Below are positions 26,670 through 36,648 of a stretch of DNA of 64,000 bases, piece by piece (position 1 is the first letter of the stretch; each line of letters begins with the position of its first letter). A program made the translations under genes and the position numbers. The stretch spans positions 3,036,501 to 3,100,500 of the forward strand of contig NZ_CP047030.1 of NCBI RefSeq assembly GCF_009796825.1, given 5' to 3'. Source of the DNA: Algibacter sp. L3A6. Its GTDB lineage: Bacteria > Bacteroidota > Bacteroidia > Flavobacteriales > Flavobacteriaceae. Under the pieces are notes generated by a model, which saw only the letters and a list, made by a program, of their open reading frames with translations, made no database searches and had not been told where the DNA came from.

Positions 26670-28673
26670 ATGATAGGAAACAATTACAAAGTCTGTAAAG
26701 AAAACAGCATCAATATTGCCAATAGCTATATGGCAGATAGAGGCACTGCAAATGATGGTGTAGATTTAAATTTTTTACAGCAAAGAGTAAAATCCTTAGA
26801 GTCTGGTAAATTTTTATTATCTGTGGCTGGAGAAGTAAAAGCAGGAAAATCTACCTTTATCAATGCCTTGTTAGGAAAAGAAATTTTACCATCAGATGTT
26901 TTACAAGCAACCAGTGCCATTGTAGAAATATTTAAATCAGAAAATTCTTATTTAAAAGTTGTGTATGCAGATGGTAAAATAGAAGAACTATATGATGATT
27001 TATCTACAGAAAATGTTGATGAGGCTAAAGAACGTTTAGGAGAAATATGTAGTATAGAAGATCAGTATAGAAAAATACCGCATACTACTATAAACGAATT
27101 TATTATAAGCCAAGATAAAGTAGAAGTAACAGAAGAGTTCATTGGAGATCTAGAAGCTCTTTCTGGAATGGAATTGCAAGATGAAAAGCAACTTATTGAA
27201 AGTTATATTTTAAATACTACAAAAAGTAAAATCCCTATAGAAATCAACTTTGGATATCCTTTAAATTGGTCTTTTGAAGAATTAAGAATTGTAGACAGTC
27301 CTGGTGTAAACGCAACTGGAGGTGTGCAAGATGTTTCTCTAAAATTTTTAGAAAAAGCAAATGCTATTTTATTTGTACATCCTATAAAACCCATAGAGTC
27401 AGAATCTTTTAAAACTTTTGTAGACAATACCATTTCTAATAAAAGTAAAGAAAACCTGTTTTTAATTTTAACACATAGAGGTTTGTACGAAGAAGATGAG
27501 GTTGAAAAATTGTTAGCAGAAGCCAAACGTTTGTATGGGCATATTATACCAAAAGATAGAATTATTGTAGTAGATAGTGTTTTAGAGCAAATTAACAACC
27601 AATTAAAACAAGGGCTACCCATAAAAAAAATTAGAGAAGATAAAGTCAAAAAGAAAATTTTATCATCTTATAGAGAACAAGCCGAAGACGAAGAAAGAGA
27701 GTTGATTGATGTAGTGAATGAAGCTTCTAATTTTGAACAAATTTATAAGACCATTGATGAGTACTCAATGCAAGCTCCTAATTTACAATTAAAAGAAATT
27801 TTAGATACCATTAAGAGTGGATATCTAGAACAAGATAAATTGATAGAAGAAAAAATAGGTAGATTAAATTTAAAGAAACAAAGTCCACAAAGTTTTGCAA
27901 AAAAAATAGAAGAAATTTCGGATATACTAGAGTCTTTTAAATTAAAACTTAACGAAATGAATATAGAAGCCAATGATAAGTTTGGTGGAAGTATCAATTC
28001 TCAAGTTGTAGCAAGTATCAACAGTATTGCTAGCAAATATGAAAATACTATAAATTCATTACAAGATTTTGGAAGTATAAAAAAACAAGTGTTAGATTTT
28101 CAAAACGAAATGGCTGATGATATTACAGTATTTTCTAATTCAATAACCAGTTTTTTTAAAAGTAGTTTAAAAGACATAGAAATTGAGTTTAAAGCAAACC
28201 ATAAAGTAAATGTGCCTAAAATAGATTTAAAAGCAATAGAGCATAAAGCAGAAAAACAATCGTATGATATTGAAGATGTATACGAAAAAAGAGGAGTAGA
28301 TGGTTGGGATATTTTTACATTAGGAATTGCCAGAATATTTAGGGATAATAAAGTCAAAATTGGCACAAAACAGGTGTTGAATGAACAAAAATACCAAGAA
28401 CAAGTAGTTAGCCAAGTAATTTCATTTATACAGGAAACAAAATTTAAAACTTTAGCTCAAACCAAAACTATCTTAAAAAAGTATCTAGATGGGGTTACTA
28501 GTAAAGCAAACCACTCCATAAGGGAAAGGCAAACTGAATTGCAAAATGAAAAAGACAAAAGTCAGAAAAATGAAGATATTATCGATGAAATAGATGGTTT
28601 AAAAAAAAAGCAAAGTAACATCCCAAGCACAGTAAAACGTATTGATGAAATTTTAGAAGAAGTAACATTATGA
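26670..28673 (+). CDS. Dynamin-like GTPase, LeoA-type
   Basis: 667 residues. The G domain has a P-loop GEVKAGKST (residues 54-62), a possible G2 threonine in LQATSAIVE, and G3 DSPG (209-212). The expected G4 N/TKxD is replaced by THRG near 268, as in divergent bacterial dynamins. Long helical and coiled-coil stretches follow (about 385-440 and 590-667), which would form the stalk. Bacterial dynamins reshape or seal membranes; LeoA-type pairs form the Eleos anti-phage system. The stop overlaps the next start (ATGA), so the partner protein at 28670 is translationally coupled. It begins the operon inserted between mod and res. Confidence 0.85.
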   Translation: MIGNNYKVCKENSINIANSYMADRGTANDGVDLNFLQQRVKSLESGKFLLSVAGEVKAGKSTFINALLGKEILPSDVLQATSAIVEIFKSENSYLKVVYADGKIEELYDDLSTENVDEAKERLGEICSIEDQYRKIPHTTINEFIISQDKVEVTEEFIGDLEALSGMELQDEKQLIESYILNTTKSKIPIEINFGYPLNWSFEELRIVDSPGVNATGGVQDVSLKFLEKANAILFVHPIKPIESESFKTFVDNTISNKSKENLFLILTHRGLYEEDEVEKLLAEAKRLYGHIIPKDRIIVVDSVLEQINNQLKQGLPIKKIREDKVKKKILSSYREQAEDEERELIDVVNEASNFEQIYKTIDEYSMQAPNLQLKEILDTIKSGYLEQDKLIEEKIGRLNLKKQSPQSFAKKIEEISDILESFKLKLNEMNIEANDKFGGSINSQVVASINSIASKYENTINSLQDFGSIKKQVLDFQNEMADDITVFSNSITSFFKSSLKDIEIEFKANHKVNVPKIDLKAIEHKAEKQSYDIEDVYEKRGVDGWDIFTLGIARIFRDNKVKIGTKQVLNEQKYQEQVVSQVISFIQETKFKTLAQTKTILKKYLDGVTSKANHSIRERQTELQNEKDKSQKNEDIIDEIDGLKKKQSNIPSTVKRIDEILEEVTL

Positions 28674-29323
28674 ATGATATCAACCAAGATATAAAGGAAC
28701 AATTTGCTAGTATTAAAAAGAATGTTTTAAATCAATTAGAAAAAGATTTCGATATAGATCATACAATTTCTCATTTATCTAGTTATATCCCAAAAGAAGT
28801 AATATTTAAATCAGAACAGTTATTAGAAACTTTATTATCTTATTTAATGAAAGATGCACAAAGTGCTATTAATCAATTAGATGTTAAAACTAAAAATAAG
28901 TTTTACGATGAAAAGCTCAATGAAAAAATTATTGAGTTTGCCAATAATTTAAAAGAAGATAAGAACTTAATTAGTAATGCTATTGAATTTCAAAAAGATA
29001 ATAGAAAACTAAATGCTTTTATAGCTAGTGGTACTACGTTTATTGTAGGAGCTTTAGGGATCAATGCCATTTTATCTACCTCTGTTATCAGTCTAATTGT
29101 TTCTGGTATTGTAGTTATTGCAGTGGCTGCGTTTGTGTTTAAGTTAACATACAATAAGGTTGCTACCAAAACTAGAATTAATATAAGAGAAGATGTAAAA
29201 AACTATCTTGAAAAAACAGAGAAGGAAGTAGATTTTTGGTTAAATGAAGTAACTATTGCGTTTAACAAAGAACTACAAAGTTTTATCAAAAAAAATTCAA
29301 CTTTAAACCAAGCATCTAAATGA
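28670..29323 (+). CDS. Membrane partner of the dynamin-like GTPase
   Basis: 217 residues with no P-loop. Helical segments surround a hydrophobic hairpin at about residues 115-160 (FIVGALGINAILSTSVISLI then VSGIVVIAVAAFVF). The ends are charged and likely coiled coil. It overlaps both neighbours by four bases (ATGA), so its dose is tied to the GTPase and the HerA ATPase. A paired membrane-anchoring dynamin partner, as in the LeoA/LeoBC type, is the likely role by context. I recognise no specific family. Confidence 0.8.
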   Translation: MNDINQDIKEQFASIKKNVLNQLEKDFDIDHTISHLSSYIPKEVIFKSEQLLETLLSYLMKDAQSAINQLDVKTKNKFYDEKLNEKIIEFANNLKEDKNLISNAIEFQKDNRKLNAFIASGTTFIVGALGINAILSTSVISLIVSGIVVIAVAAFVFKLTYNKVATKTRINIREDVKNYLEKTEKEVDFWLNEVTIAFNKELQSFIKKNSTLNQASK

Positions 29324-32300
29324 TAGAGAAGAATGATACAGCACAAAACCCTTCTCTAGAAAATAAAGATATTTCTGAGGAATTGTTTTCAGGAATTCAA
29401 AAGCTAATGCCTTGGTTAGAAATATCTTCTAATGAAAAGCCTGTTTTTCAAGGAGTAAAGGAAGATCCAAATAATTGGCTGGATACCTTTTATCTTTTTC
29501 CTTTAAGAGAGGTTTCTATCAACAATACAGAAGAAGATATTCCTTCTTTCATTAAGGATAGGTACAATACAATTTTATCTGCTGCTAGTAAATCTGGTAT
29601 TACAGTTGCTACTATTATTTCAGGTAAGAATGGTGGAAATACAATTTACTTAGGTTTAAAAAGGGAAAACACTACAAATCAAGATGTTGAATTGTTCAGT
29701 TCATTAATAAATGGCATTCTTCCTGGAAAAAAAATAGAATATAGCGAAAGCACTAAGTTTTCATCACTATCTAATGGTTATACAAAAGGAGGCGTGATAA
29801 CAGGTGTTCCTACCCTTAAAGTTGATGATGAAAAGGCTAAATTTAATATCTCATCTGTAATAAGAAGTTTATATGGTAAAGAATATAATTTAGCCATAAT
29901 TTCTACACCACTTCCTCAACAAGATCAGCAATATACCTATAGTGAGCTTTTAAATTTACGAGATAAATTCCATGCTTTAGCAAAACAAACTAAAGGAAGT
30001 GATAAAGGAGTGACAGATACAATAGGTTCTTCTCGTCAAGAATCAGATGGAGAATCGAAAACTAGTGGGCATAATTCTAATTTATCATTTATTGTAGCGG
30101 GTTATGCACATAACAAATCAAAGACAACTACAAAAAATAATTCGTTTGGTACTAACGAGTCAAAATCCATTAATATATCGGAGTCCCTCTCTTATGAGCA
30201 GCAAAATGGAGTTGCGTTAGAACTCGAAAAATTAACAGAACATTTATTGGAGCGAACTGTTAAAGGTTTTAACACAGGTATGTGGGAAACATCTATTTCT
30301 TTTTCTGCAAAAGATGAAATTACTTGTGAAATTTTAGGAGGAAGCTTTTTAGGAGAATTATCAAAACCAAGCGATAAAATACTACCTCCTTCGCAAATGT
30401 TTATAGGGAATTTAAAGGAAAGTCAAAGTTTGTTCTTGCCAGTCAATAATAATGTAAAGTCTATCTTTCCTAAAGGTTTAGCTTCCTATATAACAAGTGA
30501 AGAATTAGCTTTTATATCATCTCCTCCATCTGAGTCTTTACCTGGCTTTGAAATAAAAAAAATGCCTGCTCTATCACTGAACGATATTAATAGTGACGAT
30601 GGATTAAAAATTGGTAATATAGCTGATTATGGTAACCCTTTACCAAACTCACTTATAACCCTTACTACAAAAGATTTAAATAAACATTTGTTTGTTTGTG
30701 GATTAACAGGTAGTGGTAAAACTACAACGGTAAAAAATATATTGAAAGATTTAACTTTAAAAGAAAATATTCCCTTTTTGGTTATAGAATCTGCTAAAAG
30801 AGATTACAGGCAATTGCTTTCCGATGATGTTTTTAAAGATAATTTAAACATTTATACTGTCGGAGATGCTTCTGTTAGCCCAATAAGGTTTAATCCTTTT
30901 TATGTTCAAAAGGGTATACATTTATCTGAGCATATTGATTATTTGAAAGCTATTTTTAATGCAAGTTTTTCTCTTTATGGGCCAATGCCAGCTATTGTAG
31001 AAAAGTGTATTCATAATATTTACATCAAAAAAGGGTGGAATATTACGAAAGGATTTCACCCATATTTTACAGATTCTATGGGGAATTATGATGTAAGTGG
31101 CTACGATACTGAAGAACACCTTTATTTCTTTCCGACGCTTAGTGATTTAAAAAGTGAGGTTGAAAATTATGTAAAGAATGAATTAGCATATAAAGGAGAG
31201 TTGCAAGATAATATTAGAACCGCTATTGTTGTGCGTATCGAAAGTCTTTCTGTTGGAGCTAAAGGAATTATGTTTGATACTCATGATTTTCATCCTATGG
31301 AAGATTTATTGAAGAAAAATACTATTCTTGAAATGGAAAGTTTGGCAGATGATGATGATAAAGCCTTTTTCGTAGGTTTAATGTTGGTAATGATAAGTCA
31401 ATACCGGCAGAAAGATAATCCTGCTGTAAACCCAGGTATGGGATCAAAAGGACTACAACACTTTATGGTAATTGAGGAAGCTCACCGTCTACTGAAAAAT
31501 GTGTCTACTGAAAGAACATCGGAATCAATAGGTAATCCAAAAGGAAAGGCAGTTGAATTATTTACAAATGTTATAGCTGAAATGCGTTCCCTTGGTCAAG
31601 GGGTAGCAGTAGTAGAACAAATACCATCAAAGATTTCACCAGATGTAATAAAAAATACGAATACAAAAATTGTACATCGTCTGGTTTCAAAAGATGATCA
31701 GTCTTTGTTGGCAGGATCGTTGGGCATTTCTGATGATGATGCTTTGTATATGAGTAGATTAGTAACGGGACGTGCACTTGTTCATAAAGAAGGAATGGAG
31801 CGTCCTGTAGAATGTGCAATGATTAATAATATTAATTCTGCGGCAGCAAGTAACAATAAAGTTTATACGTTAATGCAGAAAAATAAATTAGAAACGCTAC
31901 ATCCTTTTGACGTTTATGAATTGTCTAATGCTTTAGGTAAAAAAGGGAAGGTAGTTGTTCAAAGGTTATTAAATTCTCTTTGTACAATAGAGTATTCGAA
32001 TCTGAAAAGCAAAATAGAGCTTTATAATAAAGCGTTAGAACAGGAAATAATACTTTCGGGTAATAAATTCGATAAAGTTGTGTATTCAGATTATGCTGTA
32101 AAGCAGATTTTTAGTTTTCTTACTCAAGGTTTATATAGTGCTAGCAATAAAATCCCTGTAGGTTTGAAAAAAGTACTTCACGATTTGTTTACTCATAAAA
32201 AGGACGAAGATTTCTTGGAGTTAAAAAGATTGTTGTCTCTATATTGGGGTATGAAAGATGAAGATTTTGTAAATAGAATAGTGTCTAATTTAGCTGAGAA

Positions 32301-32376
32301 TATGGTGTTAAAGGCGAATGTTCTTAACAATGTTGAAGTAAAGGATAGTTATTTTTTAAATAAAAAAGCAGTATGA
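29320..32376 (+). CDS. HerA/DUF87-type ATPase
   Basis: 1018 residues. An N-terminal domain of about 440 residues contains a Ser/Asn/Lys-rich stretch near 230-290 (KSKTTTKNNSFGTNESKSIN). The HerA-FtsK ATPase domain has Walker A GLTGSGKTTT (461-470), Walker B VIEEAH (E719/E720, H722) and the arginine-finger-like region near KIVHRLVSKDDQ. HerA ATPases pump DNA or proteins as hexameric rings and occur in many defence and toxin-delivery loci. It overlaps the genes on both sides by ATGA, so it belongs to the dynamin operon. A C-terminal helical domain follows residue 850. Confidence 0.9.
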   Translation: MIEKNDTAQNPSLENKDISEELFSGIQKLMPWLEISSNEKPVFQGVKEDPNNWLDTFYLFPLREVSINNTEEDIPSFIKDRYNTILSAASKSGITVATIISGKNGGNTIYLGLKRENTTNQDVELFSSLINGILPGKKIEYSESTKFSSLSNGYTKGGVITGVPTLKVDDEKAKFNISSVIRSLYGKEYNLAIISTPLPQQDQQYTYSELLNLRDKFHALAKQTKGSDKGVTDTIGSSRQESDGESKTSGHNSNLSFIVAGYAHNKSKTTTKNNSFGTNESKSINISESLSYEQQNGVALELEKLTEHLLERTVKGFNTGMWETSISFSAKDEITCEILGGSFLGELSKPSDKILPPSQMFIGNLKESQSLFLPVNNNVKSIFPKGLASYITSEELAFISSPPSESLPGFEIKKMPALSLNDINSDDGLKIGNIADYGNPLPNSLITLTTKDLNKHLFVCGLTGSGKTTTVKNILKDLTLKENIPFLVIESAKRDYRQLLSDDVFKDNLNIYTVGDASVSPIRFNPFYVQKGIHLSEHIDYLKAIFNASFSLYGPMPAIVEKCIHNIYIKKGWNITKGFHPYFTDSMGNYDVSGYDTEEHLYFFPTLSDLKSEVENYVKNELAYKGELQDNIRTAIVVRIESLSVGAKGIMFDTHDFHPMEDLLKKNTILEMESLADDDDKAFFVGLMLVMISQYRQKDNPAVNPGMGSKGLQHFMVIEEAHRLLKNVSTERTSESIGNPKGKAVELFTNVIAEMRSLGQGVAVVEQIPSKISPDVIKNTNTKIVHRLVSKDDQSLLAGSLGISDDDALYMSRLVTGRALVHKEGMERPVECAMINNINSAAASNNKVYTLMQKNKLETLHPFDVYELSNALGKKGKVVVQRLLNSLCTIEYSNLKSKIELYNKALEQEIILSGNKFDKVVYSDYAVKQIFSFLTQGLYSASNKIPVGLKKVLHDLFTHKKDEDFLELKRLLSLYWGMKDEDFVNRIVSNLAENMVLKANVLNNVEVKDSYFLNKKAV

Positions 32377-32948
32377 TAGAAGCTATATTAGGCGAAGCTG
32401 CCAAAGAAGCAGTAATTAAAACTTTAAAAGAGGTTTCAGAGGTTGCGGTAAAAGACATTCCATTAGAGACGATGGATATTGTTGAAAATGGATCTTTGGA
32501 GGCTTTAGAAGTAGAGAATCAACTTCTGGAACCAAGCTTTAAAAGCTTAGAGGATATGAATATAGGTGTTGCAGAACAGAAAATTTATGATGACGCCGGG
32601 CTAGCTAAACAAATGGTTAATGGAAGAGAGGTGTTAATTCAACCTAATATAGATTATAATACGCCAATAGGTATACCAGGAAATGAGTCTGAAACAAATT
32701 TAGACAGGATGAAAGCTGGTTATGCTCCTATGGACGAAAATGGAAATCCATATCAATTACACCACATCGGTCAAGAAAATGACAGTCCTTTAGCAGAGCT
32801 TACTAATGAACAGCATCAATACAATGGTAATTATAGTGTATTACACACTAAAGAAGGACCTTCCGAAATTGATAGAAAGGAATTCAATGAGCAGAGAGCT
32901 GAACATTGGAAAGAACGTGCATCACAAATAGAATATTCAAATAACTAA
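32373..32948 (+). CDS. HNH/Endo VII-type nuclease of the LHH family (toxin)
   Basis: 191 residues without a signal peptide. A helical N-terminal part (EAILGEAAKEAVIKTLKEVS) precedes a C-terminal nuclease domain. This has TNLDRMKAGYAPMDENGNPY, then LHHIGQENDSPLAELT with L129-H130-H131, matching LHH toxins of polymorphic toxin systems. The paired histidines are the predicted metal and catalytic residues. The ATG overlaps the HerA stop (ATGA), and a SUKH immunity gene follows 15 bases later. It is probably the DNA-cutting effector of the operon, or cargo of the HerA pump; both are inference. Confidence 0.85.
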   Translation: MIEAILGEAAKEAVIKTLKEVSEVAVKDIPLETMDIVENGSLEALEVENQLLEPSFKSLEDMNIGVAEQKIYDDAGLAKQMVNGREVLIQPNIDYNTPIGIPGNESETNLDRMKAGYAPMDENGNPYQLHHIGQENDSPLAELTNEQHQYNGNYSVLHTKEGPSEIDRKEFNEQRAEHWKERASQIEYSNN

Positions 32949-32963
32949 TTATAAAAAGGCATT

Positions 32964-33335
32964 ATGTTTAAAAATATAGATAATTCAATATCAGGAGTAT
33001 CAAGTAAACAGATTATAAAGCTAAAAGAAATTATAGATGGAAAGTTGCCATCTGATTATATAGAATATTTAAAACAATATGGCTTCGTTTCTTTGAAAGG
33101 ACGAGATGTATTTGGCTTAGGTAATGAAAAGTTTTTTAATGCATTAAAAAAAACTAAAGAATTGCAAGATAATTTTGGCTTGAAAAAAAACTTCGTTGTT
33201 TTAGAAGATGTAGGAACAGAATCTATGTATTTGGTTTTAAATACAATAAATGGTTCAGTGTATGAATGGACTCCTTCTGGAAATGTAAAAAAAATCTATG
33301 AATCTTTTAAAGATTATGTGGAAAACGATTTTTAA
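32964..33335 (+). CDS. SMI1/KNR4 (SUKH) family immunity protein
   Basis: 123 residues. SUKH features include KLPSDYIEYLKQYGFVSLKG near the N-terminus, which is the PxxYxxFLxxxG-like helix, and YEWTPSGNVKKIYESFKDYV at the end. SUKH proteins neutralise the nuclease toxins of their neighbours by direct binding. It lies 15 bases after the LHH nuclease gene, as expected for a cognate pair. It ends the operon that starts at 26670; a 186-base gap follows before res. Confidence 0.87.
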   Translation: MFKNIDNSISGVSSKQIIKLKEIIDGKLPSDYIEYLKQYGFVSLKGRDVFGLGNEKFFNALKKTKELQDNFGLKKNFVVLEDVGTESMYLVLNTINGSVYEWTPSGNVKKIYESFKDYVENDF

Positions 33336-33521
33336 GTACATTCATGTTATTTTTTATGTGCTGACAATAAGAAAAGCACAGAGTTAAATACACTATCCAT
33401 AGAAATCAATGATTAGTAAAGTATTGATTAATAGATCTTTTTTGTGTTAAGCAACATTTATTTTGATAGGTAAAGTGTTGGAAAACAAAAGAGTTTTTAA
33501 TGTTAAGGAACAATTTTAAAA

Positions 33522-36500
33522 ATGAAACTACAGTTTAAAGAACAACAATTTCAAGTAGATGCGGTAAAAGCAATTACAGATGCTTTCTTAGGGCAAGAAA
33601 AGGGATCAGGTCATTTTACCTTAGAACGTAGTAAGCAGTTAATGCAGAAAGCTAAACAGGCAGCAGCAGGAATCAACACGTTAAAATTTACCGAGGAAGT
33701 AGATGAAAATATTGGATATAGAAACAAGTTACTAAAAATTACGGATAGTCAATTATTGGAAAACATACAAAAGGTACAGCAACAAAATGATATTCGAGAA
33801 AGTGCCATTTTAGAAAAACCGAAAGTACAGAAAAAAGGAATTAACCTTACCATAGAAATGGAAACAGGTACAGGTAAAACCTATACCTACATTCGCACAA
33901 TGTACGAGTTACACGAGCAATACGGTTGGTCTAAATTTATCATTATTGTTCCTAGTGTAGCGATTAGAGAAGGTGTTTACAAATCCTTTGAAGTAACACA
34001 AACTCATTTTCAAGAAAAGTTCGGTCATAAAATAAAACCATTCATTTATAACTCTTCCAAGCCTACAGATATAGAGAACTTTGCATCGGATAGTCGTATT
34101 AGTGTTATGATTATTAATACCCATGCATTTAATGCACGTGGTAAAGATGCCAGACGTATTTATGCCGAAATAGATAGTTTTCAGTCAAGACGTCCAATAG
34201 ATATTATTGCAGATACTAATCCTATTTTAATAATAGACGAGCCACAATCTGTTGATGGTGTGAAGACGTTGGCGAGTATGCAGGATTTTAATCCCTTATT
34301 TACCATTCGTTATTCCGCGACGCATAAAGAGGAGTATAATAAAGTGTACCGTTTAGATGCTTTAGATGCCTACGGTAAAAAGTTAGTGAAGAAAATACAC
34401 GTAAAAGGGATTAACCTTAAAGGTTCAACAGGTACAACTGGCTATGTGTATTTAGAACAAATTGCTATTAAAGCAGGTAAACCACCAGTAGCCATTATTG
34501 AATATGAAAAAAGACAGGGTACAGGTGTAAAGCGTAAAAGAGAGCGTTTAAATGAGGGGACAAACCTGTTTGAATTGTCAGGGGAAATGCCACAGTATAA
34601 AAACTGTTTAATTACAGATATTAATGGCTCTTCTAATACAATTTCTATTAATGGTGTAACCTTACAAGCAGGTGATGCTATTGGTGATTTAGATGAAAAA
34701 GCATTTAGACGCATCCAAATTCGTGAAACTATTTTATCGCACTTACAAAAAGAGAAAGAGTTACATCATAAAGGTATTAAAGTATTGTCATTATTTTTTA
34801 TAGATAGTGTAGATAAGTATCGTAAATATGATGAAAATGGAGAACAAGTTTTAGGTGAATATGCGCAAATATTTGAAGAAGAATACAATAAACTAAAAAG
34901 TGATTTTTTAGATTTATTTCAACAAGAATACAATGACTATTTAAAAGATACAGATCCTGGTACTTCTCGCAAGGCATATTTTCCAAGTGAATATGCAGAG
35001 TTTTTAGATAGGGATAAAGCTGATGAAATTCACAACGGATACTTTTCTATTGATAAAAAGAAAAAATTTATAGATCCTAGTGTTAAACGGGGTAAAGAAG
35101 ATTCAGATGATATTTCTGCTTACGATTTAATAATGAAAGATAAAGAACGCTTGTTAAGTATGGAAGAACCAACCCGTTTTATCTTTTCACATTCCGCACT
35201 AAAAGAAGGTTGGGATAATCCCAATGTATTTCAAATTTGTGCTTTAAAACATTCCGAAGCTACAATAAGAAGAAGACAGGAAGTTGGACGTGGTATGCGT
35301 TTATCTGTTAATAAAGAAGGTGTTCGTCAAGATTATGACACCGTTGGTGATGTTGTTCATAGTATTAATAAGCTAACGATTATAGCTTCAGAAAGTTATG
35401 AGGATTTTGCAAAAGGATTACAGTCAGAAATTGCAGCAACACTAAAAGATAGGCCACAAAAAGCAGAAGTAGAGTTTTTTCTTGGGAAAGTAGTTACAGA
35501 TGCCATGGGTGCAGAAATGCGCATTGATAAAGATGTAGCTAAAAAGTTGAATAAGATCTTGTATAAAAACGATATCATAGATGATGATGATAGAATTACA
35601 GAAGAAGGTAAAGTAGCTATTGAACAAAATACAGTAACTTTACCTGAAAATTTAGAACCATTTAGAACCTCTATTACCAAATTATTAAAATCTGTGTATA
35701 CTGGTGAAATGCTAAAACCAGAAAATGATAGAGATAAAATCACCGTTTCTTTAAATAAAAATTTCCATAAAAAAGAATTTCAAGAATTATGGAAACGTAT
35801 CAATATTAAAACCATTTATGAAGTAAAATTTGATACTGAAAAATTAATCAATGATAGTGTAATTAGGTTAAATGCAGATTTATACATTTCAGATAGAGTA
35901 TACGAAATTAAAACAGGTTTTCTTAAAGATAGCAGCAAAGAAGAATTACAAAATAAAGAAGGATTTAAACAAACGAATAGAGAGGCTAAAAAACTAAATG
36001 CAGATTTATATACTGATACAGTATATGATATTGTTGGTGAAATAGTAAATGTGACCAATTTAACTCGAAGAAGTATAGTAGCTATTTTAAAGAAAATAAG
36101 CCCTCAGAAATTCGCTTTATTACGTAAAAATCCTGAAGAATTTATTGCAAAATCAGGAGGCTTAATAAATGAAGTAAAAGCAAGTTTAATTTTAAACAAT
36201 ATTACCTTTCATAAAACCGAAGATCGTTTCGATTCTAAAACTGTATTTACCAATGAAATTACCATAGATAGAAATTCAGAAGAAGTTAAAAAACATATCT
36301 ATGATTATATTGTATCAGATTCTAATATTGAAAAAGAATTTGCAGAAGCATTAAGCACCAGTACAGCAGTTTCTGTATTTGCTAAATTACCTAAAGGTTT
36401 TTACATCACAATTCCAACAGGGCGTTACAGTCCAGATTGGGCAATCGTTTTTGAAAAAGAAAAAGTCCGTGAAATATACTTTGTAGCAGAAACAAAAGGT

Positions 36501-36647
36501 TCAGATAAGCAACAAGATTTAAGAGGTATAGAAGCATTAAAAATACATTGTGCCGAAGAACATTTTAAAGAAATTGGTAACGGTGAAGTGCTTTTTAGCA
36601 AAGTAAGTACTTATGAAAAAATGTTGGATATGGTAACACTTAAATAG
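33522..36647 (+). CDS. res: Type III restriction endonuclease subunit (Res)
   Basis: 1041 residues. The helicase part has motif I ETGTGKT (114-120), motif II IDEPQ (D239-E240), motif III RYSATH and motif VI RRRQEVGRGMRL. The C-terminal PD-(D/E)xK nuclease has P971-D972 and E990-T-K992. Res uses ATP to travel between two head-to-head sites and cuts DNA with Mod. The matching Mod is at 24351. Its own start is duplicated as a decayed fragment at 26565. The stop is one base before the next ATG, so it heads a downstream operon. Confidence 0.95.
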   Translation: MKLQFKEQQFQVDAVKAITDAFLGQEKGSGHFTLERSKQLMQKAKQAAAGINTLKFTEEVDENIGYRNKLLKITDSQLLENIQKVQQQNDIRESAILEKPKVQKKGINLTIEMETGTGKTYTYIRTMYELHEQYGWSKFIIIVPSVAIREGVYKSFEVTQTHFQEKFGHKIKPFIYNSSKPTDIENFASDSRISVMIINTHAFNARGKDARRIYAEIDSFQSRRPIDIIADTNPILIIDEPQSVDGVKTLASMQDFNPLFTIRYSATHKEEYNKVYRLDALDAYGKKLVKKIHVKGINLKGSTGTTGYVYLEQIAIKAGKPPVAIIEYEKRQGTGVKRKRERLNEGTNLFELSGEMPQYKNCLITDINGSSNTISINGVTLQAGDAIGDLDEKAFRRIQIRETILSHLQKEKELHHKGIKVLSLFFIDSVDKYRKYDENGEQVLGEYAQIFEEEYNKLKSDFLDLFQQEYNDYLKDTDPGTSRKAYFPSEYAEFLDRDKADEIHNGYFSIDKKKKFIDPSVKRGKEDSDDISAYDLIMKDKERLLSMEEPTRFIFSHSALKEGWDNPNVFQICALKHSEATIRRRQEVGRGMRLSVNKEGVRQDYDTVGDVVHSINKLTIIASESYEDFAKGLQSEIAATLKDRPQKAEVEFFLGKVVTDAMGAEMRIDKDVAKKLNKILYKNDIIDDDDRITEEGKVAIEQNTVTLPENLEPFRTSITKLLKSVYTGEMLKPENDRDKITVSLNKNFHKKEFQELWKRINIKTIYEVKFDTEKLINDSVIRLNADLYISDRVYEIKTGFLKDSSKEELQNKEGFKQTNREAKKLNADLYTDTVYDIVGEIVNVTNLTRRSIVAILKKISPQKFALLRKNPEEFIAKSGGLINEVKASLILNNITFHKTEDRFDSKTVFTNEITIDRNSEEVKKHIYDYIVSDSNIEKEFAEALSTSTAVSVFAKLPKGFYITIPTGRYSPDWAIVFEKEKVREIYFVAETKGSDKQQDLRGIEALKIHCAEEHFKEIGNGEVLFSKVSTYEKMLDMVTLK

Positions 36648-36648
36648 G

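Noticed and set aside
26670..29323. A plain two-gene Eleos system
   Set aside because: The dynamin pair fits, but ATGA coupling to HerA and the nuclease shows a larger operon, so this name alone would mislead.
36370..36378. TTCTGTATT inside res as a third attachment site
   Set aside because: Only nine bases match and they lie within conserved res coding sequence; no island junction is visible there.
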